From JAMZMI01 sp964353015 (GTDB taxonomy: Bacteria; Bacteroidota; Bacteroidia; Cytophagales; Cyclobacteriaceae), in assembly GCA_964353015.1 (NCBI GenBank), contig CAYGUA010000001.1, positions 1 through 64,000 on the forward strand: 64,000 nucleotides of DNA, given 5' to 3'. Positions 8,728-17,661 of the stretch are shown here, piece after piece (position 1 is the first letter of the stretch; every line of letters starts with the position of its first letter). The notes below the pieces were generated by a model. It saw nothing but the letters and a program-made list of their open reading frames with translations, was not told where the DNA came from and did not search any database. Made by a program: the position numbers and the translations under genes.

Positions 8728-10644
8728 TTAATCACGGGAAGATAGGTTTTTCAATATGCTGGCTGTGATATTGAGAAAATTTCCTTCAGTGATTATGCCC
8801 ACGAGTTTGCCATTCTTAACAACCGGCAAGCAATCAGTAGATTTGGATTTCATCAAAGCAAGTGCTTCTCCTATGGAGGCTTCCGGGTGAATCGTGGTTG
8901 GATTAGCATCCATTAAATCTTTTACCATGACATCCTCCCCGGGGCTTACATGCATTTTTTTACTATAATATTTTAGCAGGACCCTGTAGTTGATCATCCC
9001 TTTAATTCTTCCTTTATCATCCTCTACAGGAACATGTTTGATTTTTCGCCAATTAATGATATCTGCAACAAGCTCAGGAATATCATTGGCTTGGACGGTG
9101 AAGAGGTCAGTAGTCATAAACTCTTCTACTAACATGGAATAAGGTGTCCAGTTGTTCAGTGAATCCAAATTGGCCAATTCCCATTTGTGAACAGGCAATC
9201 CCTTTCTTTGGTTTTCAATCATGTTGCAGGTAAGGCCAGCGAGTACTTCTTCACGGCTAGTTAGTTTTGATAGTTTGGCATGTGAATCAATTATCCACTG
9301 GGTACCCGTTTGTCTTGTCTCATTTCTTTCTTCAATCACTTCCAGATACCTATCTATGTCTTTCTTTGCAATTTTATTAATCTCAAGCCCTTTTCTTGCA
9401 ATGGGCAAAAGCTCCTCCTTTATTAGATTTCTGACGTCTACCTTTTTACCCCTCATCCAGGCAAAGTCAGTATTCATGCCATCATGAGCCGCTGATAAAA
9501 AATTATCTTTAGCATGATCAAATTCAATCATGTTTGTAATATCAGGGTATTCCTCTCCAAACCCGCTCATCAGTCCAATCCAAAAAGCAGCATTAGCTAC
9601 TTCATCGAGGGTGGATGGACCAGACGGGAGTACTCGATTTTCGATTCTTAAGTGCGGTTTTCCGTTAGGGCTTACTCCATAACAAGCTCTATTCCAACGA
9701 TATACAGTTGAATTATGAATCATTAATGCACTAAGCTTCGGAGTGATCCCTTGATCTATCAGATTCATGACATCATTTTCCGCATCTGCCATTAACATCA
9801 CCCGGTACCTCACAATGTCATCCTTATACATATCTACAATTGAGTTTCTCAACCAATCATTTCCGAAAGTTACACGCGGACTTCTGTCTCTGATATGCTC
9901 ACCTGTAATGCGTGTATCAACTGACTGCTGAAAAAGAGCTACTCTTGTCTCTGCCCATAATCGTTTGCCCAGTAATAGTGGAGAGTTACAGCTTATCGCC
10001 AAAACTGGAGCCGCTAAAACTTGTGCGATGTTGTATTTATGTACGAAGTTCTCTGGCTTGACTTGAAGGTGAACCTGAAAAGAGGTATTGCACGATTCCA
10101 GCATTGCAGAATCATGCTTGAGGTTGAGTTCGTCAAGCCCATTGATGCGCAACTCATAATTACTTCCACGCATCTTAGCTATGGCCTTAAGTAGCGCACG
10201 GTATCTTTCCAGTGGAGTCAGGTTTTCAATCTCAAGATCAAACTTGCGGATTGTTGGTAAAATGCCTGTAAGTACAAAATCAAGCCTTTCTTTATCTCCT
10301 AAGGCTCGCAGGGTATTCATCTTGTTATTGAGGTCAGTTTCCAGTTGAGAAAAACAATGCCCAGTATATGGCAAGGGATCCAAATTGGCTTCAATGTTGA
10401 ATTGCGCCAGCTCTGTTGTGAATGAATTGTCTAGATTTTCCAATAATCCAAGTGATTTTGGTACTGGCTTATAATGATTATCTACTATACAAATCTCTTG
10501 TTCTGCGCCAATGTGCAATGGTTCTTTGTTAAACCAATCTTCATCAAGCATGCGCTCTAATGCGTGAATATCCTTCAATAAATACCTCGTAAAATCGTTG
10601 AGCTGTTTTTGTGTAGAAATGACTTTTACCTTGAGTTCTCCCAT
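8728..10644 (-). CDS. GCS2-like carboxylate-amine ligase fused to a CBS-domain pair
   Basis: A 638-aa two-part protein. Residues about 25-470 are a glutamate-cysteine-ligase type 2-like carboxylate-amine ligase: H-I-G-A-E-Q-E-I near the start, C-N-T-S-F-Q-V-H-L-Q and R-I-E-N-R-V-L-P-S-G-P in the core. Residues about 505-635 hold two CBS motifs (V-E-E-F-M-T-T-D-L-F-T-V and V-K-D-L-M-D-A-N-P-T-T-I), which in other proteins bind adenosyl ligands such as AMP or SAM and regulate activity. The catalytic half probably joins an amino acid to a carboxylate using ATP; the CBS half suggests energy or nucleotide control. It heads an operon with the aspartoacylase-like gene. Confidence 0.8.
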   Translation of the reverse strand: MGELKVKVISTQKQLNDFTRYLLKDIHALERMLDEDWFNKEPLHIGAEQEICIVDNHYKPVPKSLGLLENLDNSFTTELAQFNIEANLDPLPYTGHCFSQLETDLNNKMNTLRALGDKERLDFVLTGILPTIRKFDLEIENLTPLERYRALLKAIAKMRGSNYELRINGLDELNLKHDSAMLESCNTSFQVHLQVKPENFVHKYNIAQVLAAPVLAISCNSPLLLGKRLWAETRVALFQQSVDTRITGEHIRDRSPRVTFGNDWLRNSIVDMYKDDIVRYRVMLMADAENDVMNLIDQGITPKLSALMIHNSTVYRWNRACYGVSPNGKPHLRIENRVLPSGPSTLDEVANAAFWIGLMSGFGEEYPDITNMIEFDHAKDNFLSAAHDGMNTDFAWMRGKKVDVRNLIKEELLPIARKGLEINKIAKKDIDRYLEVIEERNETRQTGTQWIIDSHAKLSKLTSREEVLAGLTCNMIENQRKGLPVHKWELANLDSLNNWTPYSMLVEEFMTTDLFTVQANDIPELVADIINWRKIKHVPVEDDKGRIKGMINYRVLLKYYSKKMHVSPGEDVMVKDLMDANPTTIHPEASIGEALALMKSKSTDCLPVVKNGKLVGIITEGNFLNITASILKNLSSRD

Positions 10645-10785
10645 CCCATCGTATTTTGAAATAGAATTTAACTTCTTTTGATTAAATATCTACACGACAA
10701 AAGTCACTTAAGCGGGAAGTTTATCTCAAGGTTTTGAAATGTAAATCAAATCATTATTTCATATTGGAATGGTCTGAGTTGGTAG

Positions 10786-11661
10786 CTATGCCTTTTTTAC
10801 AGCCTTAAGTTTTTTAAATAGTAAGAAAATCACCAAAACAAGAAATCCCATTACTAGACCAACCAGAATCTCTCGTACGATAGCGGGAAGTGTCGGAAAT
10901 AAATGGTGGAAGAACTCGATGTTGTGTACAAATATGCCTCCTGACACAGTAATTAAAGCAATGGTACCTATGATTCCTAAACTCTTGATCACCTTGGGAA
11001 GCGCTGAAACAAGCACCCTTCCTATTTTATCAGAGAAACTGTTTTCTTGTTCGTTGATGTTGATAAGCTGATAGCCAAAGTCATCCATGCGGACGATTAG
11101 CGCCACTATGCCATATACACCCACTGTAGCTAAAACTGCAATCAGCGACACCACAGCAATCTGGATCGTAATCGGGCTTTCCACGACAGTTCCCAAGGCA
11201 ATGATGATAATCTCCACCGATAAGATAAAGTCAGTCACAATAGCGGCTTTCACTTTCTCCTTTTCCAATTTCAATATTTCTTCCCTGGACAGGTCTTTGG
11301 CTAACGCTACTACTTGTACATGGTGATGCGGCACAAAATATTCATAGATCTTTTCGGCTCCTTCGTAAGCCAGATAGAGTCCACCGAGAACAAGAATGAC
11401 GGTAATAGCTGTAGGAAAAAATGCGCTGAGTAAAAATGCAAATGGAAGGATGATGAGTTTATTGAGCAACGATCCTTTTGTAATCGCCCACAAAACTGGA
11501 ATTTCTCTTTGGGAAATAAAACCCGAAGCTTTTTCAGCATTTACTGCTAAGTCATCGCCAAGTATGCCGGCTGTTTTCTTGGCTGCTACTTTGCTCATCA
11601 GCGCCATGTCATCCATGAGTACGGCTATATCATCGAGTAATGCAAAAAATCCTGATGCCAT
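10786..11661 (-). CDS. DUF808 family inner-membrane protein (YedI-like)
   Basis: A 291-aa integral membrane protein of the DUF808 family. The N-terminus M-A-S-G-F-F-A-L-L-D-D-I-A is the family signature; it is followed by the conserved K-K-T-A-G-I-L-G-D-D-L-A-V-N segment and about seven or eight hydrophobic spans. Function is unknown. Codons for L-G-T-V-V-E-S-P-I-T-I-Q-I (11158-11196) occur again as an exact 39-bp copy inside the BACON lipoprotein gene at 16917-16955. Confidence 0.85.
   Translation of the reverse strand: MASGFFALLDDIAVLMDDMALMSKVAAKKTAGILGDDLAVNAEKASGFISQREIPVLWAITKGSLLNKLIILPFAFLLSAFFPTAITVILVLGGLYLAYEGAEKIYEYFVPHHHVQVVALAKDLSREEILKLEKEKVKAAIVTDFILSVEIIIIALGTVVESPITIQIAVVSLIAVLATVGVYGIVALIVRMDDFGYQLININEQENSFSDKIGRVLVSALPKVIKSLGIIGTIALITVSGGIFVHNIEFFHHLFPTLPAIVREILVGLVMGFLVLVIFLLFKKLKAVKKA
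11158..11196 (-). repeat. Source copy of a 39-bp segment repeated at 16917-16955
   Basis: These 39 bases are identical to 16917-16955. Here they are in frame in the DUF808 gene and fit the family sequence, so this is the original copy. Confidence 0.9.
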
Positions 11662-11764
11662 TTTTATGTCGGTTTTAGGTATTAGGTGGTTGGGTTTTGG
11701 GATTTGAAAAATTGATGTCTTAAAGGTATTACTGTTGGCGGAATTTTGGGCGGTCGGGTGTTTC

Positions 11765-11862
11765 AGACTTCCGAAGTTTAGGAAATGAGACTTCCGAAGA
11801 CTGCCCGTCCGGGACTGGCCGTCCGCGTTTTAAAACGCGGACGGCTAGTCTTCGGAAGTCTT
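11765..11862. repeat. REP-like repeat, full form with inner and outer arms
   Basis: Contains two left outer arms (gacttccgaag), an inner arm gccgtccgcg paired with cgcggacggc around tttt-aaaa, and a right outer arm cttcggaagtc. This is the best example of the two-tier palindrome: outer arms enclosing a GC-rich inner stem. It lies between the DUF3037 and DUF808 genes. Confidence 0.85.
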
Positions 11863-11868
11863 CACTTT

Positions 11869-12258
11869 CTATGTCATCTTCACCAAATCCGCATGCATCT
11901 TCTCTAGTGTAGCACGAGCATCTTTGGTATATCCTGTATGGACAGGTGATCCTTGAATGATGGTACTTCTGGTAGCTGTCAGCCAGCGAAACCGCTCAGC
12001 CATTGTAAACTCAGCAATGCCGCCTCCGGCTTTGGAACCTTCACAAATCAACTCAAAGGATCGGGCATAATCTTTAACCAGCGCAATGTCTACATTTGGA
12101 AATAAAGCCAGCATGCGCGCTTCGTCCCAATTGAAAACACATTGAAGAAAGCGCTCACCAGAGCAATACAGGATCGAGCCAATGTTCATAAACTCACCAC
12201 GCTCCACCTTGGGTATGAGCCGGATGGTGGCATACTCAAATAAGTGATATCCTTGCAT
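11869..12258 (-). CDS. DUF3037 family protein
   Basis: A 129-aa DUF3037 protein, starting M-Q-G-Y-H-L-F-E-Y-A-T-I-R-L-I-P and containing the conserved E-R-G-E-F-M-N-I-G segment. Function unknown, but in many bacteria it is encoded next to a HipA-like kinase, as here: its first codons overlap the end of the kinase gene by 23 bases, so the two are co-expressed. It may act as partner or substrate of that kinase. A full REP-like repeat starts right after its stop codon. Confidence 0.85.
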   Translation of the reverse strand: MQGYHLFEYATIRLIPKVERGEFMNIGSILYCSGERFLQCVFNWDEARMLALFPNVDIALVKDYARSFELICEGSKAGGGIAEFTMAERFRWLTATRSTIIQGSPVHTGYTKDARATLEKMHADLVKMT

Positions 12259-13051
12259 CTTCGGCTTCTTTTAAAAATAATAGAGATTGTCTTACACGCG
12301 TTTCCAAAAACTGCTGGTACACTTTGCGTTGGTCTTCCGGACCTTCAAAACCACGATCATCCAACCAATCCTTCGGGATCGTCGCGACGATCTTAGCTAT
12401 GACTTCTGTCGTGATCATCTGACTAAAAGCCTGATCCACTTTCTGCAACTCAGTAGCCTTACTTATCAACACATGATTCTTGATCAGCGGAAAAGCTTGT
12501 GTACCTGCAGTATTGTTCCAGCTGTGTTGCCAATATAGTGCCGCACCGTGATCGATAAGCCAAAGCTCACGGTTCCACCAAAGTAGATTGGTATTGCGCA
12601 TCGTGCGGTCCATATTCATAAGGAGCGCATCTAGCCAGACAATTTGTGAAGCGAGCAAGGGATCAATATCCGTTGCTACAGGATCAAATGTGATGGAGCC
12701 TGACAAATAATGCAGCCCAAGGTTCAGCCCCACACTTCCTTTCAGCAAATCCTGAATTTCTTCATCGCCTTCCATCCTACCGAACCCATCCGCAAGCTGT
12801 ACAAAAACCAATTCCGGCACCTTAAAGCCCAGCACTCGAGCGATCTCCCCTCCGATCAGCTCTGCGATTAACGCTTTGGTACCCTGACCGGCACTTCGAA
12901 ACTTGAGCACATACAAAAAACCATCGTCCGCCTCCACAATGGCGGGCATAGAACCACCTTCACGCAATGGCGTCACATAGCACGTGGTATTGACCTGTCT
13001 CAAGCCTAAGGGGTTGTTCTCTCGTTGCATCTCTTTGGTATCAGATGGCAA
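12236..13051 (-). CDS. HipA-like kinase
   Basis: A 271-aa protein with a shortened HipA-type kinase fold. A Lys in Y-V-L-K-F near residue 50 fits the ATP-binding lysine, L-M-N-M-D-R-T-x-R-N-T-N near 145-157 corresponds to the H-x-D-R-H-x-x-N catalytic segment of HipA, and L-I-D-H-G-A-A near 166-172 to the metal-binding D-(F/H)-G. Unlike toxin HipA there is no HipB-like repressor next to it; the partner is DUF3037 with a 23-base overlap. Substrate unknown. Confidence 0.8.
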   Translation of the reverse strand: MPSDTKEMQRENNPLGLRQVNTTCYVTPLREGGSMPAIVEADDGFLYVLKFRSAGQGTKALIAELIGGEIARVLGFKVPELVFVQLADGFGRMEGDEEIQDLLKGSVGLNLGLHYLSGSITFDPVATDIDPLLASQIVWLDALLMNMDRTMRNTNLLWWNRELWLIDHGAALYWQHSWNNTAGTQAFPLIKNHVLISKATELQKVDQAFSQMITTEVIAKIVATIPKDWLDDRGFEGPEDQRKVYQQFLETRVRQSLLFLKEAEDARISLI

Positions 13052-13334
13052 AGATATGCTATTAGGATTTTTGGTTTTTAGAATTTAGTTCAAAGTCACA
13101 AACGCGGGTTTTGGTAACGGTGAAAGTTGGAATTGGTTTTGAGTGATAATGTTGGAATTCTCATCTACGCGACTCAGTCGCAAACAAAGACTGAATGGGG
13201 TTAAAAGATGACAATTTAAAAGACACCAAATTATAACTATATTTTTCATAATACAGCTTAGGACGGTTGCGATCAACTCGCTGATCAAACTTGGACAAAG
13301 GAAGTAAATGAAACCGGTCAAATTTCACTTAATT

Positions 13335-14417
13335 TTACATTGATATTCTTATTATATCAGGACTACAGAATCTATCGAATAAAACCTGTCCTATTTCAAT
13401 CCAAATGAGTCTATAGATATCATCTAGAAGACCATCAATAGATACTTTAATCTTTTCTGCAAATTCGATCAACAACTTTCCAATTGCTTTGCCAAGTGGG
13501 TGGAAAATAAAGTGACTACAACTGTTGTTAGTACATCCGCATGGAATGAACTTTATATTATGTTTCACCAACTCTTCCTCCCAGAATGACCTTGTATCTA
13601 CATCCATTTTACTAAGCTTATATTGGTTCAAACCATTTTTAAAATCAATATACTTAGGCAATTCCGATGACTTTTTCACCTTAATTTTATTGCATGGTTT
13701 ACAATTATTACTGAACCTTGAATCACCATGAACAAAACCATTAATTAGCTCAAAAGGTAGGAGATTTTCCATTTCATGTACAGGAAGAATTAAATATTCT
13801 CCAAAGAATGTCTTGTAATCAGAGTCTTTGAATGCTTGGGCGGTTGACCCTAGTGGAGCTGTTGGACCATACTTATCTGAGTCAATTAAACAAAAAGTAT
13901 AGTTACTTTTTTCACTTGTTATTCGAATGTATTCTGCCAGAGTACTGGCACCACCACCGTTGCTAGTATCCCATTTACAATTTACTTCTTGGAATCCCTT
14001 GTACTCACGATAAAAATTAACTATCAGATTATACACATGAGCGTCTGACGAGTTTTCTAAGAGTAATCGATTTTTACCAAGAAAGCAATTATCACTAAAA
14101 TATGTAATAGGAATTTCTAATGAATTTTCATTATTCTTAGGAGTGTCAGACTTACCTACTGAGATGATTTTTGTTACCGAGTTTAAGATAGCTGACTGGC
14201 TTGTGTACTTGCTATGAAGTAATCTATAAATATTTTTTGCTCGATCACTTAGCTTGTCATTTACAATAAGAGAATCTAATAAAACTCTATCTGGAACCAC
14301 AAAATGGAATCCCCTAACTCTTATTTCAGCTAAGTTTTCAAATACTTCAATATGACTTGGTTCAGTGGTATCAAGTTTACAAAACTCAATTAGTTCTTTT
14401 TTTAAGTAAATAACCAT
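13335..14417 (-). CDS. Putative TOPRIM-like partner of the adjacent ATPase (candidate effector)
   Basis: A 360-aa protein I cannot place in a named family with certainty. Around residues 113-217 it shows the residue order of a TOPRIM-like/DUF4435-like fold: L-L-L-E-N-S-S-D (Glu121, Asp125), C-L-I-D-S-D-K (Asp179, Asp181) and H-E-M-E-N-L-L (Glu215/Glu217). A cysteine set (C239, C242 and C293, C295, C300) could bind zinc. It begins 14 bases after the ATPase stop codon and has no signal peptide or membrane span. An ABC-type ATPase followed by a TOPRIM-like protein is the layout of OLD/PARIS-like anti-phage systems, where the second protein is the toxic nuclease. The frame extends to a TTG at 14468 overlapping the ATPase gene, but ATG 14417 is better. 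Confidence 0.55.
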   Translation of the reverse strand: MVIYLKKELIEFCKLDTTEPSHIEVFENLAEIRVRGFHFVVPDRVLLDSLIVNDKLSDRAKNIYRLLHSKYTSQSAILNSVTKIISVGKSDTPKNNENSLEIPITYFSDNCFLGKNRLLLENSSDAHVYNLIVNFYREYKGFQEVNCKWDTSNGGGASTLAEYIRITSEKSNYTFCLIDSDKYGPTAPLGSTAQAFKDSDYKTFFGEYLILPVHEMENLLPFELINGFVHGDSRFSNNCKPCNKIKVKKSSELPKYIDFKNGLNQYKLSKMDVDTRSFWEEELVKHNIKFIPCGCTNNSCSHFIFHPLGKAIGKLLIEFAEKIKVSIDGLLDDIYRLIWIEIGQVLFDRFCSPDIIRISM

Positions 14418-14431
14418 ATTTGAAATTCTAT

Positions 14432-15988
14432 TTATAGGTTGTCTTCCTCGAAAAACCCAAATGGCCAATCTTTTAGAATTCCTTCATCATTAAATGAAGT
14501 TTGAGTCACTTTTGAACTTGAATTTTCAATATTCTTTTCAAACATTAAAACATTAACCGAATCTGCATTAATTAGTCCCTTGTAAACCCTTTTACCTATC
14601 GAGTTAACAATTGTCTCACTATGTGTTTCTAATATGAAGTAAATTTTGTCAGCTGGGTGTTCCTGATAGTATTTAATAACTTGAACAATGGCATCAATTA
14701 GTTTTGCTTGTATCTTTGGATGTAAATGGAGTTCTGGTTGCTCGATTGCATAAATTTTGATAAAACCTTCATCTCTATATCTCTGAGTGCTAGATACATT
14801 TCTTGAATGCCTACTACCGATCCAAATTTGAGTTATGATTGGAAGAATTTGGGAAAATCCAAATCCCAAATCAGCAATATTATGTTCCGAATCATCGTAT
14901 TCAAATTTGACATTTACCGTAATATTGCCTCCCAGAGTTTTGGCCTTAGGAAAGAACTTAAAGAATTGAAAACACCATTTTTCAAATTCATTTTTTTCAC
15001 GTAGAGAAAAATTTCTTAAAACAAGGGCTAAGTTTTTACCCTGAAAATCCACTTCATCTACACTTAAATCTTGTGGCCTATAGTACCTCTCTGCTGTGGC
15101 GCGTAATGGAGCAATATAACTTGTGTTTTTGGCTAAATCAGCAATGTAATGGTCTGCCCACTCTAGATAATGAGGCAATAAACTCATCAAAATAATGGAT
15201 TTTAACTTTCTATATTTTTGGCTGTCAATTGACCAATTTTCCACCTTGTTCTTAAAGGTTTTGATATTAGTCCTTTTTAGAGACTCGAAAAGATCTGCAT
15301 TTGACATTGGATTAAACTGATCAACAATTTCGGCAACAGTTCGCTCAGCCAAGTTACGTCCAGCAATTTCATTTACCATATTCGAGAGCTCCTGCTCAAA
15401 GAACCTATAGGAATTTATTGAGTAATGTTTTTCTACGGGATTCTTTGATAAGATTTGTGGCAAGAAACTATTACCTAAATTAATAGCATATAGGTCATTA
15501 AGACTCAAAACATAATCATCAATCTTAACCTCATTAATTTGGCCTGATTTCGCAATGTCTATTTGTATATTAAAATCTGATATCTTGATTTCCAGGTGTG
15601 AGGCATAAGTCCTATTTTCTTTATCACCCCTTACTTGCATCGCAATTCTGCATGATTTGTTGGGTTGGAATTTTAGAAACCTGCGACGGTAATATCTTCT
15701 AGCATAATATCTCTCTGAATTACTAAAATCAACATGATAAATAAACTCAATGAAGTCATCTTTATTCCTGTCATTTAGTGCATTTGAAAAGTCTCCAAAA
15801 TCTACAAATCTACCGTACCATAAAATTGGACCTGTGGTTCTCGTTTCAATGCTTTGTTTAAGTAGAGGAAATGTTCTTAGAAATGTGCTTTTACCAGAAC
15901 TATTGGTACCTAAAAGTACAGTGAGTGGTTTAATATGGATATCACCAGTATCCTCTAAAGCTCTCAGGTTTTTGAAGCCAACTATCAT
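14432..15988 (-). CDS. ABC-type AAA ATPase (DUF3696/OLD-like) of a two-gene module
   Basis: A 518-aa SMC/Rad50-type ATPase. Walker A is G-T-N-S-S-G-K-S-T (residues 27-35), the signature-like segment is L-G-F-G-F-S-Q (374-380), Walker B is Y-A-I-E-Q-P-E followed by L-H-L-H-P (to 424), and the switch histidine lies in E-T-H-S-E (454-458). The C-terminal F-N-D-E-G-I-L-x-D-W-P-x-G-F-F-E-E-D is typical of DUF3696 ATPases. Such ATPases act as sensors with a co-encoded effector. It is the first gene of a two-gene unit, with visibly more AT-rich codon use than the HipA/DUF3037 genes next to it, which suits a transferred cassette. Confidence 0.75.
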   Translation of the reverse strand: MIVGFKNLRALEDTGDIHIKPLTVLLGTNSSGKSTFLRTFPLLKQSIETRTTGPILWYGRFVDFGDFSNALNDRNKDDFIEFIYHVDFSNSERYYARRYYRRRFLKFQPNKSCRIAMQVRGDKENRTYASHLEIKISDFNIQIDIAKSGQINEVKIDDYVLSLNDLYAINLGNSFLPQILSKNPVEKHYSINSYRFFEQELSNMVNEIAGRNLAERTVAEIVDQFNPMSNADLFESLKRTNIKTFKNKVENWSIDSQKYRKLKSIILMSLLPHYLEWADHYIADLAKNTSYIAPLRATAERYYRPQDLSVDEVDFQGKNLALVLRNFSLREKNEFEKWCFQFFKFFPKAKTLGGNITVNVKFEYDDSEHNIADLGFGFSQILPIITQIWIGSRHSRNVSSTQRYRDEGFIKIYAIEQPELHLHPKIQAKLIDAIVQVIKYYQEHPADKIYFILETHSETIVNSIGKRVYKGLINADSVNVLMFEKNIENSSSKVTQTSFNDEGILKDWPFGFFEEDNL

Positions 15989-16233
15989 ATTAATATGTAA
16001 CTACTTTATATGGTAATATATAATATTATAAATAACTTATCTTATCATCCCTCACTTTTTCTATTCCTACTAGAGCCCTCAACCAAAACCACCTTTGCTA
16101 AAGCTACGGTCTGGTTTAATGCCCAAAGAGTCCACAAAACCCCGCCTGCCTGTACTATTGAAAACTTACAGAAGTTTCAAAATTTCTTAAGTATTAAAAT
16201 AACTACACAGTGATATGAAAGTATTTTAATTGA

Positions 16234-16356
16234 CCCTCCCCTAAAATTTCCCAAGTTTGGCAAATGCATAAACTATTTACCTCTCTATTGCTTTTTTACG
16301 TAAGCAGCTCGCTCCTGTCAGTGCAACTACTTTTGACGAATCAAATTTCCCGTTAA
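16234..16356 (+). pseudogene. Remnant of a duplicated M20 peptidase 5' end
   Basis: The first about 27 bases (accctcccctaaaatttcc, then aagtttgg) and the start ATG-CAT-AAA at 16264 closely match the region upstream of, and the signal peptide of, the intact M20 peptidase at 17843. The remnant encodes M-H-K-L-F-T-S-L-L-L-F-Y-V-S-S-S and stops with TAA after 30 residues, with no peptidase domain. It is therefore the truncated end of a tandem gene copy. Confidence 0.7.
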
Positions 16357-16470
16357 CGTCATTATAAGATTGAATTCATTCAAATCAATCCCCTATTGCA
16401 GACATGTATTACCGCAAGTGAAATACGAACCGAACTATTTTTACCCATATACATTTGATTGAATTTGATT

Positions 16471-17013
16471 ATGAGATTTTTGATACAATTATTGGTGTTT
16501 TCTGCCCTTTATTTTTCATGCAGTGAGAAAGCCGAAGTGGAGAAAAAGTCAATATTTTCCTTGTCTGCTGATTCATTGTCAATTGGTACACAAGGAGGAG
16601 TTCTGGAACTTGATGTCACAAGCGATATACTGTGGGCAGTGGTGGATACTTCTAATTGGTGCACTGCAATAGGTGATCAAATAACTGGCAAAGGAAAAAT
16701 CACAATTTCGATTGATGAAAACACCAATGAATTTTCTCGAGAAACAGTGATTTTCGTCTATTCGGGAAAGGAAGAGGCCAAAGTGTTTATTCAACAGGAA
16801 CCTTTTATCCATCCAGCCTTGCTACCGTTGAATTTGGATCCAAAGGTCGTTTTGTCGGGCAATGAGACCTTTGATACATTGGCGAGGCAGCCGCTAATGA
16901 TTGCTGAAATTATGCAAATCTGGATCGTAATCGGGCTTTCCACGACAGTTCCCAAATGTTCAAAAAAATATCCGGATAAAGCAATAAACAGAGGTAAACA
17001 CAGCCTTAAATGA
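16471..17013 (+). CDS. BACON-domain lipoprotein with a foreign 3' end
   Basis: A 180-aa lipoprotein: signal peptide M-R-F-L-I-Q-L-L-V-F-S-A-L-Y-F-S-C with the lipid-attached Cys at residue 17, then one BACON domain (about residues 30-115; S-I-G-T-Q-G-G, I-L-W-A-V-V-D-T-S-N-W-C, G-K-G-K-I-T-I-S-I, R-E-T-V-I-F-V, V-F-I-Q-Q-E). BACON domains are Ig-like modules of Bacteroidota surface glycan and protein binding. After about residue 148 the reading frame runs into a 39-bp copy of the DUF808 gene in the opposite orientation and then a few unrelated residues. The protein is therefore probably truncated from a longer lipoprotein. ATG 16471 is chosen over the upstream TTG at 16459. Confidence 0.65.
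   Translation: MRFLIQLLVFSALYFSCSEKAEVEKKSIFSLSADSLSIGTQGGVLELDVTSDILWAVVDTSNWCTAIGDQITGKGKITISIDENTNEFSRETVIFVYSGKEEAKVFIQQEPFIHPALLPLNLDPKVVLSGNETFDTLARQPLMIAEIMQIWIVIGLSTTVPKCSKKYPDKAINRGKHSLK
16917..16955 (+). repeat. Inserted 39-bp copy of a DUF808 gene segment
   Basis: Exactly identical to 11158-11196. Here the bases lie in the BACON lipoprotein gene and are read on the other strand as I-W-I-V-I-G-L-S-T-T-V-P-K, which does not fit that protein, so this is the derived copy. Confidence 0.9.
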
Positions 17014-17052
17014 ATAAACTTAGAAAAATAATATTGGCTATTTTTTGAAGTT

Positions 17053-17661
17053 TTATTCCTTCGGAATTTGAAAATTAAATCCGATATAAATCCCGTTTCC
17101 ATTATAGGATGGGTTGGTGGGAACAAGTCCAGTGCCATTAGAAACATGAGTCCAACGGTAACCAAAAGTCATTTGGGTTGTATTGGATAGCTTTACATTT
17201 GCACCCATGCCGCGTTTTATTATAAAATTATAGGCAGTACCCTGAGGAGGAAATGGTTTGGTAGTAAACACCATTCCAATGCTATTTTCAAAGAATAGAG
17301 TATGATTGATTAACTGAACAAATTCCCATCTAAGGGATCCGGCAAAGCCTCCTCCAAATGCGTTTACTTCGAATGTTTGCCCATCGACGATTCTTTCTCC
17401 TCTAGGCAGCATTAGAAATAAATCCCCCCCTACTGATAATCGATTCAATACATAATAAGAGGTTTCGGTGTTTAAAAATGCAAGTGTAATGTTTCGGTCG
17501 GTTTCTTCACTTGTCGAGTATTCAAAACCGGTAGTCGTTTGAACAGATTTTCTATAATTGTTCATGGTACTATCCACCCCAAAAAAAATTATTCTCTGGG
17601 CTTGAGCGGTCGAACATAGACACAATAGAACCAATGTGAGTATATATATATTATTATTCAT
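17053..17661 (-). CDS. PagL-like acyloxyacyl hydrolase, outer-membrane beta-barrel
   Basis: A 202-aa protein with a signal peptide (cut near A-Q-A-Q, residue 22), then alternating beta-strand segments of a small outer-membrane barrel. The C-terminal W-T-H-V-S-N-G (His172, Ser174) followed by N-P-S-Y-N-G-N-G-I-Y-I-G-F matches PagL-type lipid A deacylases, where His-Ser-Glu form the active site. It would remove an acyl chain from lipid A at the cell surface. It runs convergently with the BACON gene, whose end is 40 bases away. Confidence 0.7.
   Translation of the reverse strand: MNNNIYILTLVLLCLCSTAQAQRIIFFGVDSTMNNYRKSVQTTTGFEYSTSEETDRNITLAFLNTETSYYVLNRLSVGGDLFLMLPRGERIVDGQTFEVNAFGGGFAGSLRWEFVQLINHTLFFENSIGMVFTTKPFPPQGTAYNFIIKRGMGANVKLSNTTQMTFGYRWTHVSNGTGLVPTNPSYNGNGIYIGFNFQIPKE

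Noticed and set aside
13335..14468. Longer ATPase-partner start at TTG 14468
   Set aside because: It overlaps the ATPase gene and adds unnatural residues; ATG at 14417 is well placed 14 bases after the stop codon.
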